From positions 1 to 64,000 of the forward strand of contig JAISUS010000002.1 in NCBI GenBank assembly GCA_031271965.1: 64,000 nt of DNA, given 5' to 3'. The DNA comes from Prevotella sp. Its GTDB lineage: Bacteria > Bacteroidota > Bacteroidia > Bacteroidales > Dysgonomonadaceae. Shown one piece after another: positions 35,501-44,869 of this stretch (positions within the stretch are counted from its first letter, which is position 1; each line of letters starts with the position of its first letter). The translations under genes and the position numbers were made by a program. Below the pieces are notes generated by a model. That model saw nothing but the letters and a program-made list of their open reading frames with translations. It searched no databases and was not told where the DNA came from.

Positions 35501-35863
35501 CAGCGACTAGGGGAATTATTTGCCTTTTACAAACTATTTGGACTAGCATAAACTAAACATGAAATTATTATACTACTATCAAATAATCAAAAAAAATTGT
35601 ATAGCAATGCATTAGAGAAGTGACTAAGGATTTATTGGGCATTTATTATCCTGCAATGACTTATATCTTTAAATTAACAAGTGTTTTTATCTCAATAGTT
35701 TGCTTGGGAAAGTAGATATGTGGGTTTTGTCATTGATTGCTTCTCTTTGCATTGTTTTATAATATACCGGAATAAGGTAGGCTCCTTTTTATATTCATTC
35801 TAAATAAAGATTGTTTTCTGATAAAAAATATGCATCTTTGTACTCCAATAATATAAATGAAAT

Positions 35864-38335
35864 ATGCTTTTATCTGATCTCAAGACCGGGGAAAAAGGTG
35901 TTATTATACGTGTTAACGGTAGTGGAGCTTTTCGTAAGCGCATTCTTGAAATGGGCTTCATTAAAGGGAAAAAAATCAAGGTTATTTTAAATGCTCCCCT
36001 TAAAGATCCAATCAAATATAAAATAATGGATTATGAGGTATCTCTTCGTCGTAGCGAAGCGGCTCTTATAGAAGTTGTTTATCCTGATAATAAAGAATCA
36101 GAACATCATCTGGAAAAATCTGCTTTTGATTCCGAAATCATATATGAGGAAATTCATCAATCGGTGAATAGGCCTGTAGAAGACAAAAAGATTATTAAAG
36201 TCGCATTAGTGGGAAATCCTAATGCGGGAAAGACATCCTTGTTTAATATTGCATCGGGAGCGCATGAGCACGTAGGAAACTATGGAGGGGTGACAGTCGA
36301 TTCTAAAGAAGGGAAATTTAAACATGGAGGATATGTTTTTCGGATAGTCGATTTGCCGGGCACATATTCTTTGTCGGCTTATACTCCCGAAGAATTGTAT
36401 GTGAGAAAGCATATTGTTGAAGATAGGCCGGATGTTATAATAAATATAGTAGCTGCATCGAATCTTGAGCGTAATCTGTACTTAACTACGGAATTGATAG
36501 ATATGGAAGCTCCTGTTGTTATCGCGCTTAATATGTATGATGAGTTGCAGGATGCAGGTAGTGAATTTGATTATCAGGCTTTGTCGGAGATGATAGGGAT
36601 TCCTATGGTGCCTACAGTTGCTAAATCGGGAATCGGTATTGGTGATTTATTTGATGCGGTTATTCGTGTCTACGAAGATAAAGAACCTGTAGTAAAACGG
36701 GTGCATGTATATTATGGTAATACGGTAGAGAATGCAATAAGTAAATTGAAAATTTTGCTGGAAAAGCAAACTGATTGCACACTGTTATTCCCCCGGCGTT
36801 ATATTGCGGTTAAACTGATAGAGAAGGACAGGGATATAGAAAAATATGTTTCCACTCTTTCTAATGAAAAAGATTTGCTTGCTTTAAGGGATTCGGAAGT
36901 AAAGAATATAGAAGAAACCTTGAAAGAGGATACCGAATCTGTGCTGACGAATGCCCGTTATGGATTTGTTGCCGGAGGATTGAAGCAAACGTTGAAAGAA
37001 AAAAACAAAGAGTCTGATATTACTCGCATTATAGATGCCATAGTTACAAATAAATATATAGGATTCCCTTTGTTTTTCTTTTTTATGTGGGTTATGTTCG
37101 AGTGTACATTCAGGCTGGGAGGTTATCCTATGGAGTGGATCGAGTCGGGCGTAACGTATATTGGCAATTTGGTGCGGGGGATTATGCCTGACGGAATGCT
37201 GAAGGATTTGGTTGTAGACGGTATAATTGGCGGAGTAGGGGGTGTTATTGTATTTTTACCTAATATATTGATATTATATGCATTCATATCTTTTATGGAG
37301 GATTCAGGTTACATGGCCCGGGCTGCCTTTATAATGGATAAGGTTATGCATAAGATGGGGTTGCACGGAAAATCTTTTATTCCCTTAGTAATGGGTTTTG
37401 GTTGTAATGTGCCCGCTATACTGGCTACTCGTACAATTGAAAGCCGTAATAGCAGGATGGTTACAATGCTTATTAACCCCTTCATGTCTTGTAGTGCCCG
37501 TCTGCCTGTTTATTTATTATTTGTAGGAGTTTTCTTTAAATCATATGCTAGTTTGGCTTTGTTTGGGTTGTATTTTACGGGTATATTATTAGCTGTTGTG
37601 TCAGCCAGATTATTTAAGAAATTCTTGTTTCCGAAAGAGGATACACCCTTTGTGATGGAATTGCCTCCATATCGTATGCCTACATTAAAGGCTGTGTCGA
37701 TACATATGTGGGATAAGTCACAGCAATATTTGAAAAAGATGGGAGGGGTAATTCTTATTGCATCCATTATTATCTGGTTTTTAGGTTATTTCCCTCAAGA
37801 TAAAGAACGGGAAGCATTGTTTGATGCTAAAGTAGCTGATGTTGAACTTAAGTATGATAATAAAGCGATAGATGAAGGTCAAAAGGACGAACTGATAGAG
37901 GGGATTGAGGATGAGCGAAATATTGCTCATCAGGAGAATTCATATATCGGACGTGTAGGTAAGATTATAGAGCCGGTTATGAGTCCTTTAGGATTTGACT
38001 GGAAGATAAGTGTTAGCTTACTTTCCGGGATGGCGGCAAAAGAAGTTGTTGTGAGTACATTGGGTGTTTTGTACACAGGTGATCCTGATAGTCAGGAGAC
38101 ATTAGAGACACGGCTGTTAAGTGAGACTAAAGCTGATGGTGTTCCTACTTTTACACCTTTGGTTGTTGTCAGTTTGTTACTTTTTGTGTTGATTTACTTT
38201 CCATGTGTCGCTACGATAGCTGCCATAAAGGAGGAGTCCGGTTCGTGGAAATGGGGTGCGTTTAGTGTAATTTATACAACTTTGCTGGCATGGATAGTTT
38301 CATTTGTGGTGTATCAATTTGGAAATATGCTATAG
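35864..38335 (+). CDS. feoB: Fused FeoA-FeoB ferrous iron transporter
   Basis: An 823-residue fusion. The FeoA-like SH3 domain (about residues 1-75) has LKTGEKGVIIRVNG and RRSEAALIEV. The GTPase domain follows: G1 VGNPNAGKTSLFN at about 115-127, VGNYGGVTVDS (G2), VDLPGTYSLS (G3) and LNMYDE (G4). The C-terminal half has the Feo gate segments, including MEDSGYMARAAF and GFGCNVPAILATRTI. It imports Fe(II) across the inner membrane. The fusion is normal for Bacteroidales. The usual small Cys-rich partner is found about 5.3 kb downstream, beyond a SusCD pair. Confidence 0.96.
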   Translation: MLLSDLKTGEKGVIIRVNGSGAFRKRILEMGFIKGKKIKVILNAPLKDPIKYKIMDYEVSLRRSEAALIEVVYPDNKESEHHLEKSAFDSEIIYEEIHQSVNRPVEDKKIIKVALVGNPNAGKTSLFNIASGAHEHVGNYGGVTVDSKEGKFKHGGYVFRIVDLPGTYSLSAYTPEELYVRKHIVEDRPDVIINIVAASNLERNLYLTTELIDMEAPVVIALNMYDELQDAGSEFDYQALSEMIGIPMVPTVAKSGIGIGDLFDAVIRVYEDKEPVVKRVHVYYGNTVENAISKLKILLEKQTDCTLLFPRRYIAVKLIEKDRDIEKYVSTLSNEKDLLALRDSEVKNIEETLKEDTESVLTNARYGFVAGGLKQTLKEKNKESDITRIIDAIVTNKYIGFPLFFFFMWVMFECTFRLGGYPMEWIESGVTYIGNLVRGIMPDGMLKDLVVDGIIGGVGGVIVFLPNILILYAFISFMEDSGYMARAAFIMDKVMHKMGLHGKSFIPLVMGFGCNVPAILATRTIESRNSRMVTMLINPFMSCSARLPVYLLFVGVFFKSYASLALFGLYFTGILLAVVSARLFKKFLFPKEDTPFVMELPPYRMPTLKAVSIHMWDKSQQYLKKMGGVILIASIIIWFLGYFPQDKEREALFDAKVADVELKYDNKAIDEGQKDELIEGIEDERNIAHQENSYIGRVGKIIEPVMSPLGFDWKISVSLLSGMAAKEVVVSTLGVLYTGDPDSQETLETRLLSETKADGVPTFTPLVVVSLLLFVLIYFPCVATIAAIKEESGSWKWGAFSVIYTTLLAWIVSFVVYQFGNML

Positions 38336-38400
38336 ATTTCACTATTATTTTTTATTTTCATATAATATTAAAAATATTATAACATTTGTATGTTAAAATT

Positions 38401-38431
38401 CAGACAAAATAATCTTTTTGTGTTTTGTCTG
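38401..38431 (+). terminator. Weak hairpin after feoB
   Basis: CAGACAAAA (38401-38409) and TTTTGTCTG (38423-38431) form a nine-base-pair stem with a T-rich loop, 66 bases past the feoB stop. The T-tract after the stem is poor, so termination may be partial. Confidence 0.45.
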
Positions 38432-38634
38432 ATTGTTATTCATGGAAACGTTAAAAATAATACTTGGGGGGCAGAATCTTAATTTTAATCTATCTGTTTG
38501 TTTATTACTTTTGTGTGTAATTGTCACATAATCTTTCTTATTTAACCAAAATTCATGTTCTTTGTAATTGGTTCATCTCTTGTTTGTTGGTTCAAGCTTT
38601 CTAAATGTCTATTTTTGTATAAATTAATTAAAAA

Positions 38635-38665
38635 TTTGTTTATTGGTGAAAAATGTCTAATTTTG
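38635..38665 (+). promoter_or_regulatory. Canonical promoter of the susCD-like pair
   Basis: TTTG (38635-38638) and TAATTTTG (38658-38665) are 19 bases apart and leave a leader of about 100 bases. A second TATTTTTG lies at 38610-38617. The rest of 38336-38770 is AT-rich with no ORF that I trust. Confidence 0.65.
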
Positions 38666-38770
38666 TGTCTTAGACAACAAACTGATGCTGAAATGTGTGA
38701 ATTAGGAGCAAAGTGTTAAAAATAAAACATTGCATCGGGTTGAATTTAAACTAACAAAAGTAGTGTTTGT

Positions 38771-41700
38771 ATGAAGAAAAAAGTAATTTTGATTTTATCC
38801 TGCCTTTTATTAAGCGTTGGATTTATTACTGCGCAAACAACTCGGATTTCTGGTGTTGTAGTTGATAATACTGGAGAGCCGGTTATTAGTGCTTCTGTTG
38901 TAGTTAAAGGAACTACAGTTGGTACAATGACGGACTTAGATGGTAAGTTTACAATCAATGTGCCTGATGGGAGAAATACCCTTGTGTTTACTCTCGTTGG
39001 AATGAAGACTGTTGACGTAAGAGCCTCTCAGAATATGCGGGTCGTGATGGATACTGACGAAGCGCTCCTTGATGAGGTTATTGTTGTTGCCTATGGTACA
39101 TCTAAGAAAGAAGCTTTAACAGGGTCTGTATCTGCTATATCTGCATCGGATATTGTAAAACGTCCGGTTGCAAATGTCGGATCGGCTTTGGAAGGTATGG
39201 GGGCCGGTATCCAGGTGAGTAGTTCATATGGAGAACCTGGGCAATCTCCAAATATTCGCATCCGCGGATTCTCTTCCATGTTAAATGGAGCTAACGATCC
39301 TTTGATTATCTTGGATGGTAGCACTTATAATGGCAATATTTCAAATATCAGCCCCGATGATATTGAAAATGTATCTGTGTTGAAGGATGCAGCTTCAGCT
39401 GCTTTATATGGTAGTAGGGCTGCTAATGGTGTGATTTTAATAACAACTAAACGTGCAAAGCAGGGCGAAAGGGGATCTTTGTCATTGAATATTCGTCATG
39501 GATTTACAAACAGGGCATTACCTGAATATGAAAGGATAGGTGCTGATGATTTTATGCAGACCGCATGGACTGGATATCGAAATAGCTTGATGACATCAAG
39601 GCCAGCTTTGACGCTTGCTGAAGCTAATAAATTGGCTAACAATGGGATTATAAGTAGCATATTGAAGTATAATATATATGATGTTCCCAATGATGAGCTT
39701 TATGACGCAAATGGAGTTTTCAATCCGAATGCAAAAATGTTGCCGGGAATAGCAGGAGATCTTGATTGGTTTAAAGATCTTGAAAGAACCGGTTATAGAC
39801 AAGATTATAACTTAAATGGAACGGCTGCTACCGATAAAATGAATGTATTTTATTCATTGGGTTATCTAAATGAAAAAGGATACGTTAAAACATCAGATTA
39901 TGACCGTCTGACTGGTAGAATTAATGTTGAGTATTCTCCACGAAAATGGTTTAAAACGGGTTTGAATCTATCCGGTACTTATGAAAAGAGAAATAGAACA
40001 GAGGGATCTGGGGGGAGTGCTTTTATAAATGCATTCTATAATGCAAGGACTATTTCTCCTATTTACCCGGTCCATCTTCATGATTTGGAAACGGGGGATT
40101 ATATACTTGATGATTTTGGTAATATACAGTATGATAATGGAGAAAAATATAAAAGGCCTCAGTATACTGCTCGACATGCTATTTGGGAAAATGAGTTGAA
40201 TAAATATCTTGTAAAAACAAATAGAACTACAATAGAGCCTTTTGCTCAAATTACTTTCTTTAATGATTTTAAATTGTTATTGAAAGGTAATATGGGGGTG
40301 CGCAGACAAGAAGAAGAGAGGTATGCAAACTCTACAATTGGAGACGGAGCAGGTACCGGACGTTCTATTCTTTACGGCTATGATTTTAAGGAATATACGG
40401 CTACTCAACAATTGGGTTGGACTAAATCTTTTAACCAACACAATATCGATGTAATGGCAGCTCATGAGTTTTATAATTGGTCGAGAAAATATCTATATGG
40501 ATTTAAGCAAGGGGAGAGTCTTCCTAATAATATAGATTTTCTTAATTTCTCAACAACGAACTCTCTTGAATCAGAAAGAGACCGCTATCGTTTAGAAAGT
40601 TACTTGGGGCGTATTCGTTATAATTTTGAAGAAAAATATTTTGCAGAATTGTCTTATCGCAGGGATGGAAGCTCTATGTTTCACCCAAGCCGTAGATGGG
40701 GTAACTTCTGGGCAGCAGGTGGTAGCTGGATAGTTTCCAGAGAGAACTTCCTGTCCGATGTGAAGTGGATAGATATGTTGAAGGTTAGAGCATCTTATGG
40801 AGAAGTTGGAAATGATACTTTCGGTGCTGCAAACTACTATCTATATCAATCTTTATACGCTCTTGATTTTAATGCAGGATCAGGAGCTGTATACCGGTCT
40901 GCAGAAGCCGATCCTACAGTGACATGGGAAACCATGGAAAACTTTACAGTAGGACTTGATACCCGCTTGTTTAATCGTATTAATTTTACGTTTGATTATT
41001 TTGATAAACGTAATAGCGATCTATTGTTTGATGTTACACGTCCTTTATCTGTAGGTTCAACAAATACCTCTAATGCATCTCCTACAATAAGGCAGAATAT
41101 TGGAACAGTTAAGAATTATGGAGTCGAACTGGCTTTAGATGGAGATATAATAAAGACTAAAGACTGGAAATGGAATCTGGGAGTGGATGTAACATTTCTT
41201 AAAAATGAAATAGTAAGACTTCCGGATCAAATGCGCGAAAATGGCTTTATTTATAGAAATAGTAAATGGCTGGAAGGTAAGAGCAGATACGATCTTTTCG
41301 TTTATCAATGGGCTGGTGTGGATCAGATGACCGGAGATGCTTTATATATTCTTGACCCGGATCAAGAGGCTGCTGCACAAAAAGCCGGAAGATTGAAAGT
41401 TATAAATGATGAAAAATATGTGACTCAGGCTAGTTATGCTAAGCGTGATTATTCAGGATCAGCTATCCCTGACGCATTTGGTAGTATCCGAACATCTTTG
41501 GAATACAAAAATTTATCTTTCTCTGCTTTATGTACATATGGTATTGGAGGTAAGATGCTGGATGGTAACTACGCAGATTATATGTATCTGGGAACATCGC
41601 CAAATGCTTTGCATAAAGATATTTTGAAAGCTTGGTCAGGTATTCCGGAAGGTATGACAGAAACTTCTTCTAATAGAATAGACAAGAACGGTATTCCTGT

Positions 41701-41986
41701 TGTCGATTTCACCAAAGCCGCATATAATCACTCTGCAGCATCATCCAGATTTATAACAGATGCTTCTTATTTCTCTATAAAGAATATTTCTGTAGGATAT
41801 ACCGTACCTAAATCACTTGTAACCAAGCTGGATTTAGCCGGTTTGACTTTAGGTGCCAATGTTGAAAATATTGCTATTTTCACAAAACGGAAAGGGCTTG
41901 ATCCACAACAATCTTATGATGGTACAACCGATTATCAGTTTGTTCCTGCTAGGACATTCTCTTTTTCGATAAATATAACTATGTAA
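38771..41986 (+). CDS. SusC-like TonB-linked outer membrane protein
   Basis: A 1071-residue SusC/RagA-family transporter. Signal peptide to about residue 22, then a carboxypeptidase-regulatory-like beta domain (ISGVVVDNTGEPVISASVVV, about 25-105). Next come the TonB box DEVIVVAYG, a plug with IRIRGFSSML and DPLIILDG, and a barrel ending in FSFSINITM. It imports a glycan, peptide or other large ligand together with the SusD-like lipoprotein that follows 16 bases later. There is no nearby sulfatase, glycosidase, ECF sigma or anti-sigma gene to indicate the ligand. Confidence 0.95.
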   Translation: MKKKVILILSCLLLSVGFITAQTTRISGVVVDNTGEPVISASVVVKGTTVGTMTDLDGKFTINVPDGRNTLVFTLVGMKTVDVRASQNMRVVMDTDEALLDEVIVVAYGTSKKEALTGSVSAISASDIVKRPVANVGSALEGMGAGIQVSSSYGEPGQSPNIRIRGFSSMLNGANDPLIILDGSTYNGNISNISPDDIENVSVLKDAASAALYGSRAANGVILITTKRAKQGERGSLSLNIRHGFTNRALPEYERIGADDFMQTAWTGYRNSLMTSRPALTLAEANKLANNGIISSILKYNIYDVPNDELYDANGVFNPNAKMLPGIAGDLDWFKDLERTGYRQDYNLNGTAATDKMNVFYSLGYLNEKGYVKTSDYDRLTGRINVEYSPRKWFKTGLNLSGTYEKRNRTEGSGGSAFINAFYNARTISPIYPVHLHDLETGDYILDDFGNIQYDNGEKYKRPQYTARHAIWENELNKYLVKTNRTTIEPFAQITFFNDFKLLLKGNMGVRRQEEERYANSTIGDGAGTGRSILYGYDFKEYTATQQLGWTKSFNQHNIDVMAAHEFYNWSRKYLYGFKQGESLPNNIDFLNFSTTNSLESERDRYRLESYLGRIRYNFEEKYFAELSYRRDGSSMFHPSRRWGNFWAAGGSWIVSRENFLSDVKWIDMLKVRASYGEVGNDTFGAANYYLYQSLYALDFNAGSGAVYRSAEADPTVTWETMENFTVGLDTRLFNRINFTFDYFDKRNSDLLFDVTRPLSVGSTNTSNASPTIRQNIGTVKNYGVELALDGDIIKTKDWKWNLGVDVTFLKNEIVRLPDQMRENGFIYRNSKWLEGKSRYDLFVYQWAGVDQMTGDALYILDPDQEAAAQKAGRLKVINDEKYVTQASYAKRDYSGSAIPDAFGSIRTSLEYKNLSFSALCTYGIGGKMLDGNYADYMYLGTSPNALHKDILKAWSGIPEGMTETSSNRIDKNGIPVVDFTKAAYNHSAASSRFITDASYFSIKNISVGYTVPKSLVTKLDLAGLTLGANVENIAIFTKRKGLDPQQSYDGTTDYQFVPARTFSFSINITM

Positions 41987-42002
41987 ATAATAAGAAGAAA
42001 TT

Positions 42003-43550
42003 ATGAAAAAATATATATCAATTGCAATTGGCTTTTTCATGACATTGTCCTATTTCTCTTGTAACTCTGATCTGGATACGGCTCCAACCGGACAAACCCC
42101 TCCTGAACAGGTCTTTAGTTCAATAGAGAATGCAGAATTAGCTGTAAATGGCCTGGGTCTCTTAATAGCTAAACAATATTTGGGCTCTCAAGGGTTTAAT
42201 GGAGAAGGGACTATAAAACTATTTTATGGAGAATATCCATCAAATAATTTTGTGAAAGACCTTCCGGGATGGGCAGCTATTATAAATTTGACGTATACCA
42301 CTAATATTACTTCTATATACTTATATTATCCGTGGTATTATTATTATCGTATTATTGGTGATGCTAATGTAATTTTAGATAATATAGATAATATATCGGA
42401 TTTTGAGAATGAAAAATTGAATATTAAGGCTAAATGCTTAACATATAGAGCATATGCTTATTTTATGATGAGCCAGCTATACTCTAAGCGTTGGAGTGAA
42501 AGCCAAAATGGAGCGAGTAGCGGATTGATACTTCGCTTAAACTCGAAGACTGAAGATCAAATGGCACTCAGTACCTTGGCTCAAACTTATGCCCAAATAT
42601 ATGATGATTTGGATACTGCAATATCATATTTTAATCAATCGAAAATAGATAGAGAAGATTTTTATGATATCGGAATCGAAGTGGCACAAGCTATATATGC
42701 CCGTGCGGCATTGACTCGTGAAGACTTTGCGAAGGCTGCAACCATGGCTGCAGAAGCTAGGAAGAATTATCCATTGATGAGTAATGATGACTTAATGAAA
42801 GGATTCTTTGATCCTACTAGTGAATGGATATGGGGATCTTATGGTTCAACAGAACAGAATCTTTACTATTATTCTTATCAAGCCTATATGGCATATAACA
42901 CATCGGGATCTATTATTAGGTTGTATCCGAATATGATAACAAAAGAGTTGTATGCACAGATACCGAAAACAGATGTGCGAAGAAGGTGGTGGGTGTATCC
43001 GGGAGATGATGTTACAACACCAGGGCCGGTAACTTCTGCTACGGTTGATGCAGATATAAGAAAAAACTATCCTGCTATACCATCTAATGCAACTACTTCT
43101 TACTATATGCAATTTAAGATTGGTGCTTCCGCATTACCAGGTGTAGGAAATATGTGTCATATAAGGTCTTCGGAAATGATTCTTGTTGAGGCTGAAGCAT
43201 TGGTTAGACAAAATGCCGGAAAAGATGAGCAAGCGCGAAAATTAATGCTAGAGTTAAATAAGGATAGTGGAAGGAATCCTGAATATACTCTTACAAAATC
43301 CGGAACCGAACTGTTAGAAGAAATATGGAAATATCGTTCTATAGAACTTTGGGGTGAAGGTTTCGAGTGGTTCGATTATAAGAGAACAGGTCGGGCCGTA
43401 AAACGGACAGATAGGGCTGCTAAAGGAAGTTATATATCGTCATTGGCTGTAACTATTAACCCTAATCAAGCTAATGATTGGGTATGGGCTGTACCTTCAA
43501 GAGAAACAGACTATAATCAACTGGCCAAATTACCAGAGCCGGCCAATTAA
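42003..43550 (+). CDS. SusD-like surface lipoprotein
   Basis: A 515-residue RagB/SusD-family lipoprotein. Signal peptide with lipobox YFSC (Cys near 20), then a helix-rich TPR-like body with LNIKAKCLTYRAYAYFMM and ARAALTREDFAKAATMAAEAR. The C-terminal family pattern is ELLEEIWKYRSIELWGEGFEWFDYKR. It caps the SusC-like barrel and binds the ligand at the cell surface. It ends at a terminator, so the pair seems to be a complete two-gene unit. Confidence 0.95.
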   Translation: MKKYISIAIGFFMTLSYFSCNSDLDTAPTGQTPPEQVFSSIENAELAVNGLGLLIAKQYLGSQGFNGEGTIKLFYGEYPSNNFVKDLPGWAAIINLTYTTNITSIYLYYPWYYYYRIIGDANVILDNIDNISDFENEKLNIKAKCLTYRAYAYFMMSQLYSKRWSESQNGASSGLILRLNSKTEDQMALSTLAQTYAQIYDDLDTAISYFNQSKIDREDFYDIGIEVAQAIYARAALTREDFAKAATMAAEARKNYPLMSNDDLMKGFFDPTSEWIWGSYGSTEQNLYYYSYQAYMAYNTSGSIIRLYPNMITKELYAQIPKTDVRRRWWVYPGDDVTTPGPVTSATVDADIRKNYPAIPSNATTSYYMQFKIGASALPGVGNMCHIRSSEMILVEAEALVRQNAGKDEQARKLMLELNKDSGRNPEYTLTKSGTELLEEIWKYRSIELWGEGFEWFDYKRTGRAVKRTDRAAKGSYISSLAVTINPNQANDWVWAVPSRETDYNQLAKLPEPAN

Positions 43551-43565
43551 TGATTTTTTTAATAT

Positions 43566-43603
43566 AAAAAAAACTCCATGAATTTATCTCATGGAGTTTT
43601 TTT
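43566..43603 (+). terminator. Terminator of the susCD-like pair
   Basis: ACTCCATGA (43573-43581) pairs with TCATGGAGT (43589-43597), flanked by A7 before and T7 after. It lies about 20 bases past the SusD stop. Confidence 0.9.
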
Positions 43604-43680
43604 GTTTCTTTTAACCCGTGTTAACGCTATATTTATTCATTCTTATATAACTTTGTTATCTAAAATAATTCTAAATAGAA

Positions 43681-43839
43681 ATGGTTCAGGAAATAATTGT
43701 TGGGTTGATCGGAATATCTGTAGCCTTGATTGTTATATACAAGATATATGGATTCTTTTCTTCAAAAAATGAACAAAAGAACAGTTGCGGGTGTTCAAGC
43801 TGCGGATGCAGTACAAAACCTAAGCACGTTAAATATTGA
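43681..43839 (+). CDS. FeoB-associated Cys-rich membrane protein
   Basis: A 52-residue protein. It opens with one membrane helix (about residues 4-24, VQEIIVGLIGISVALIVI), followed by FFSSKNEQKNS and a cysteine cluster C-G-C-S-S-C-G-C with four cysteines near residues 36-43. This is the form of the FeoB-associated Cys-rich family, which usually sits directly after feoB. Here the SusCD pair and a terminator separate them. The cysteines may bind iron or take part in redox control of Feo; that role is inferred from the family. Confidence 0.85.
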   Translation: MVQEIIVGLIGISVALIVIYKIYGFFSSKNEQKNSCGCSSCGCSTKPKHVKY

Positions 43840-43959
43840 GAATTTATTTGGATTCTGAGAATATACTTGATATCTTTGGTATAGAATTCGATGATAGCTT
43901 AAGTCGTATTGGTCGATTGGGAAGCTCATCAATTAATAAAATGACCGAGACAAGCTTTT

Positions 43960-44115
43960 GATTCCAATGGCGGGCCACACCTTCGGGTTGCTTAGCGCGG
44001 TGGATTACAAAGGGGTCGAAGCACTCAAATCCTGTTTTACGGAGTTTCGGTATATCCGCCAATGCGACTTTATATATGAAAGGAATTGCTTTTTAGCGAT
44101 TCCTTTCTTTTTTAT
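43960..44115 (+). ncRNA. Possible structured RNA with terminator
   Basis: This segment is far richer in G and C (near 50 percent) than the intergenic DNA around it. TGGCGG (43968-43973) can pair with CCGCCA (44056-44061). Inside is ACC-TTCG-GGT (43979-43988), a UUCG tetraloop hairpin, and GGATT/AATCC (44002-44006 with 44028-44032). A strong terminator follows at 44078-44113. The minus strand also carries a 72-codon frame that opens with TTG, but I doubt it codes. I do not match it to a known RNA family. A remnant of a repeated element is the main alternative. Confidence 0.45.
44078..44113 (+). terminator. Strong terminator before pyrE
   Basis: GAAAGGAATTGCT (44078-44090) and AGCGATTCCTTTC (44095-44107) form a 13-base-pair stem with one G-T pair and a TTTT loop, followed by a T-run. 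It ends a plus-strand transcript that begins before 44078. Confidence 0.85.
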
Positions 44116-44175
44116 AATGCACTTTATTTCACATTTTCTTTCTGTCATATTTTCTTTTATATTGTCTATTAGTTG

Positions 44176-44183
44176 TATATTTG
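44176..44183 (+). promoter_or_regulatory. -7 element of pyrE (TATATTTG)
   Basis: TATATTTG lies 42 bases before the pyrE start, just after the preceding terminator. It probably drives pyrE, the SRPBCC gene and argH. Confidence 0.5.
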
Positions 44184-44225
44184 TGAGCTAATAATATTGA
44201 TTGTTGTTATTTTTATTCAAACAAA

Positions 44226-44855
44226 ATGAATACCCTAGAAAAGCTGACAGCCGAAAAACTCCTTAGTATAAGGGCTATCAAACTACAGCCATCCAACCCT
44301 TTTACATGGGCTTCGGGATGGAAATCTCCAATTTATTGTGATAATAGAAAACTCATATCGTATCCTCGTATACGTACATTTATAAAGACCGAACTGTGTC
44401 GGCTTATACTTGAGAATTTTCCTGAAGCAGACGCAATAGCCGGTGTGGCCACAGGAGCTATAGCTCCGGGAGCCTTGGTTGCAGATGCATTAGGCCTGCC
44501 TTTTGTATATATCCGTTCTACACCTAAAGATCATGGTTTGGAGAATTTGATAGAAGGAGAATTAAAACCTGGAAGTAAAGTAGTAGTTGTAGAAGATCTT
44601 GTCTCTACAGGTACAAGCAGTTTGAAAGCTGTAGAAGCAATACGTCGCGATAGTTCCGAAGTTGTAGGTATGGTTGCAAACTTTACCTATGAGTTCCCTG
44701 TAGCAACAGAGAATTTTAAAAAAGCAAATGTAGAATTAATTACATTGACAAATTACGACGCTGTTCTTCGTGAGGCTTTGCGCACAGATTATATTGCAGA
44801 ATCCGATCTTGAGACTTTGCAAGAATGGAGAAAAGCTCCCGCTGACTGGAAATAA
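44226..44855 (+). CDS. pyrE: Orotate phosphoribosyltransferase
   Basis: A 209-residue enzyme of de novo pyrimidine synthesis that makes orotidine 5-phosphate from orotate and PRPP. The PRPP-binding motif is VVVVEDLVSTGTSSL, preceded by AIAGVATGAIAPGALVADAL and FVYIRSTPKDHG. Length is typical. It begins a three-gene row with an SRPBCC protein (14-base gap) and argH. Cytoplasmic dimer in known cases. Confidence 0.97.
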   Translation: MNTLEKLTAEKLLSIRAIKLQPSNPFTWASGWKSPIYCDNRKLISYPRIRTFIKTELCRLILENFPEADAIAGVATGAIAPGALVADALGLPFVYIRSTPKDHGLENLIEGELKPGSKVVVVEDLVSTGTSSLKAVEAIRRDSSEVVGMVANFTYEFPVATENFKKANVELITLTNYDAVLREALRTDYIAESDLETLQEWRKAPADWK

Positions 44856-44869
44856 ACTAATTATATTGG

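Noticed and set aside
43844-44062. A 72-codon minus-strand frame in the GC-rich segment
   Set aside because: It opens with TTG, has no promoter element or signal, and its DNA shows hairpins and a plus-strand terminator. I list the DNA as a possible RNA instead.
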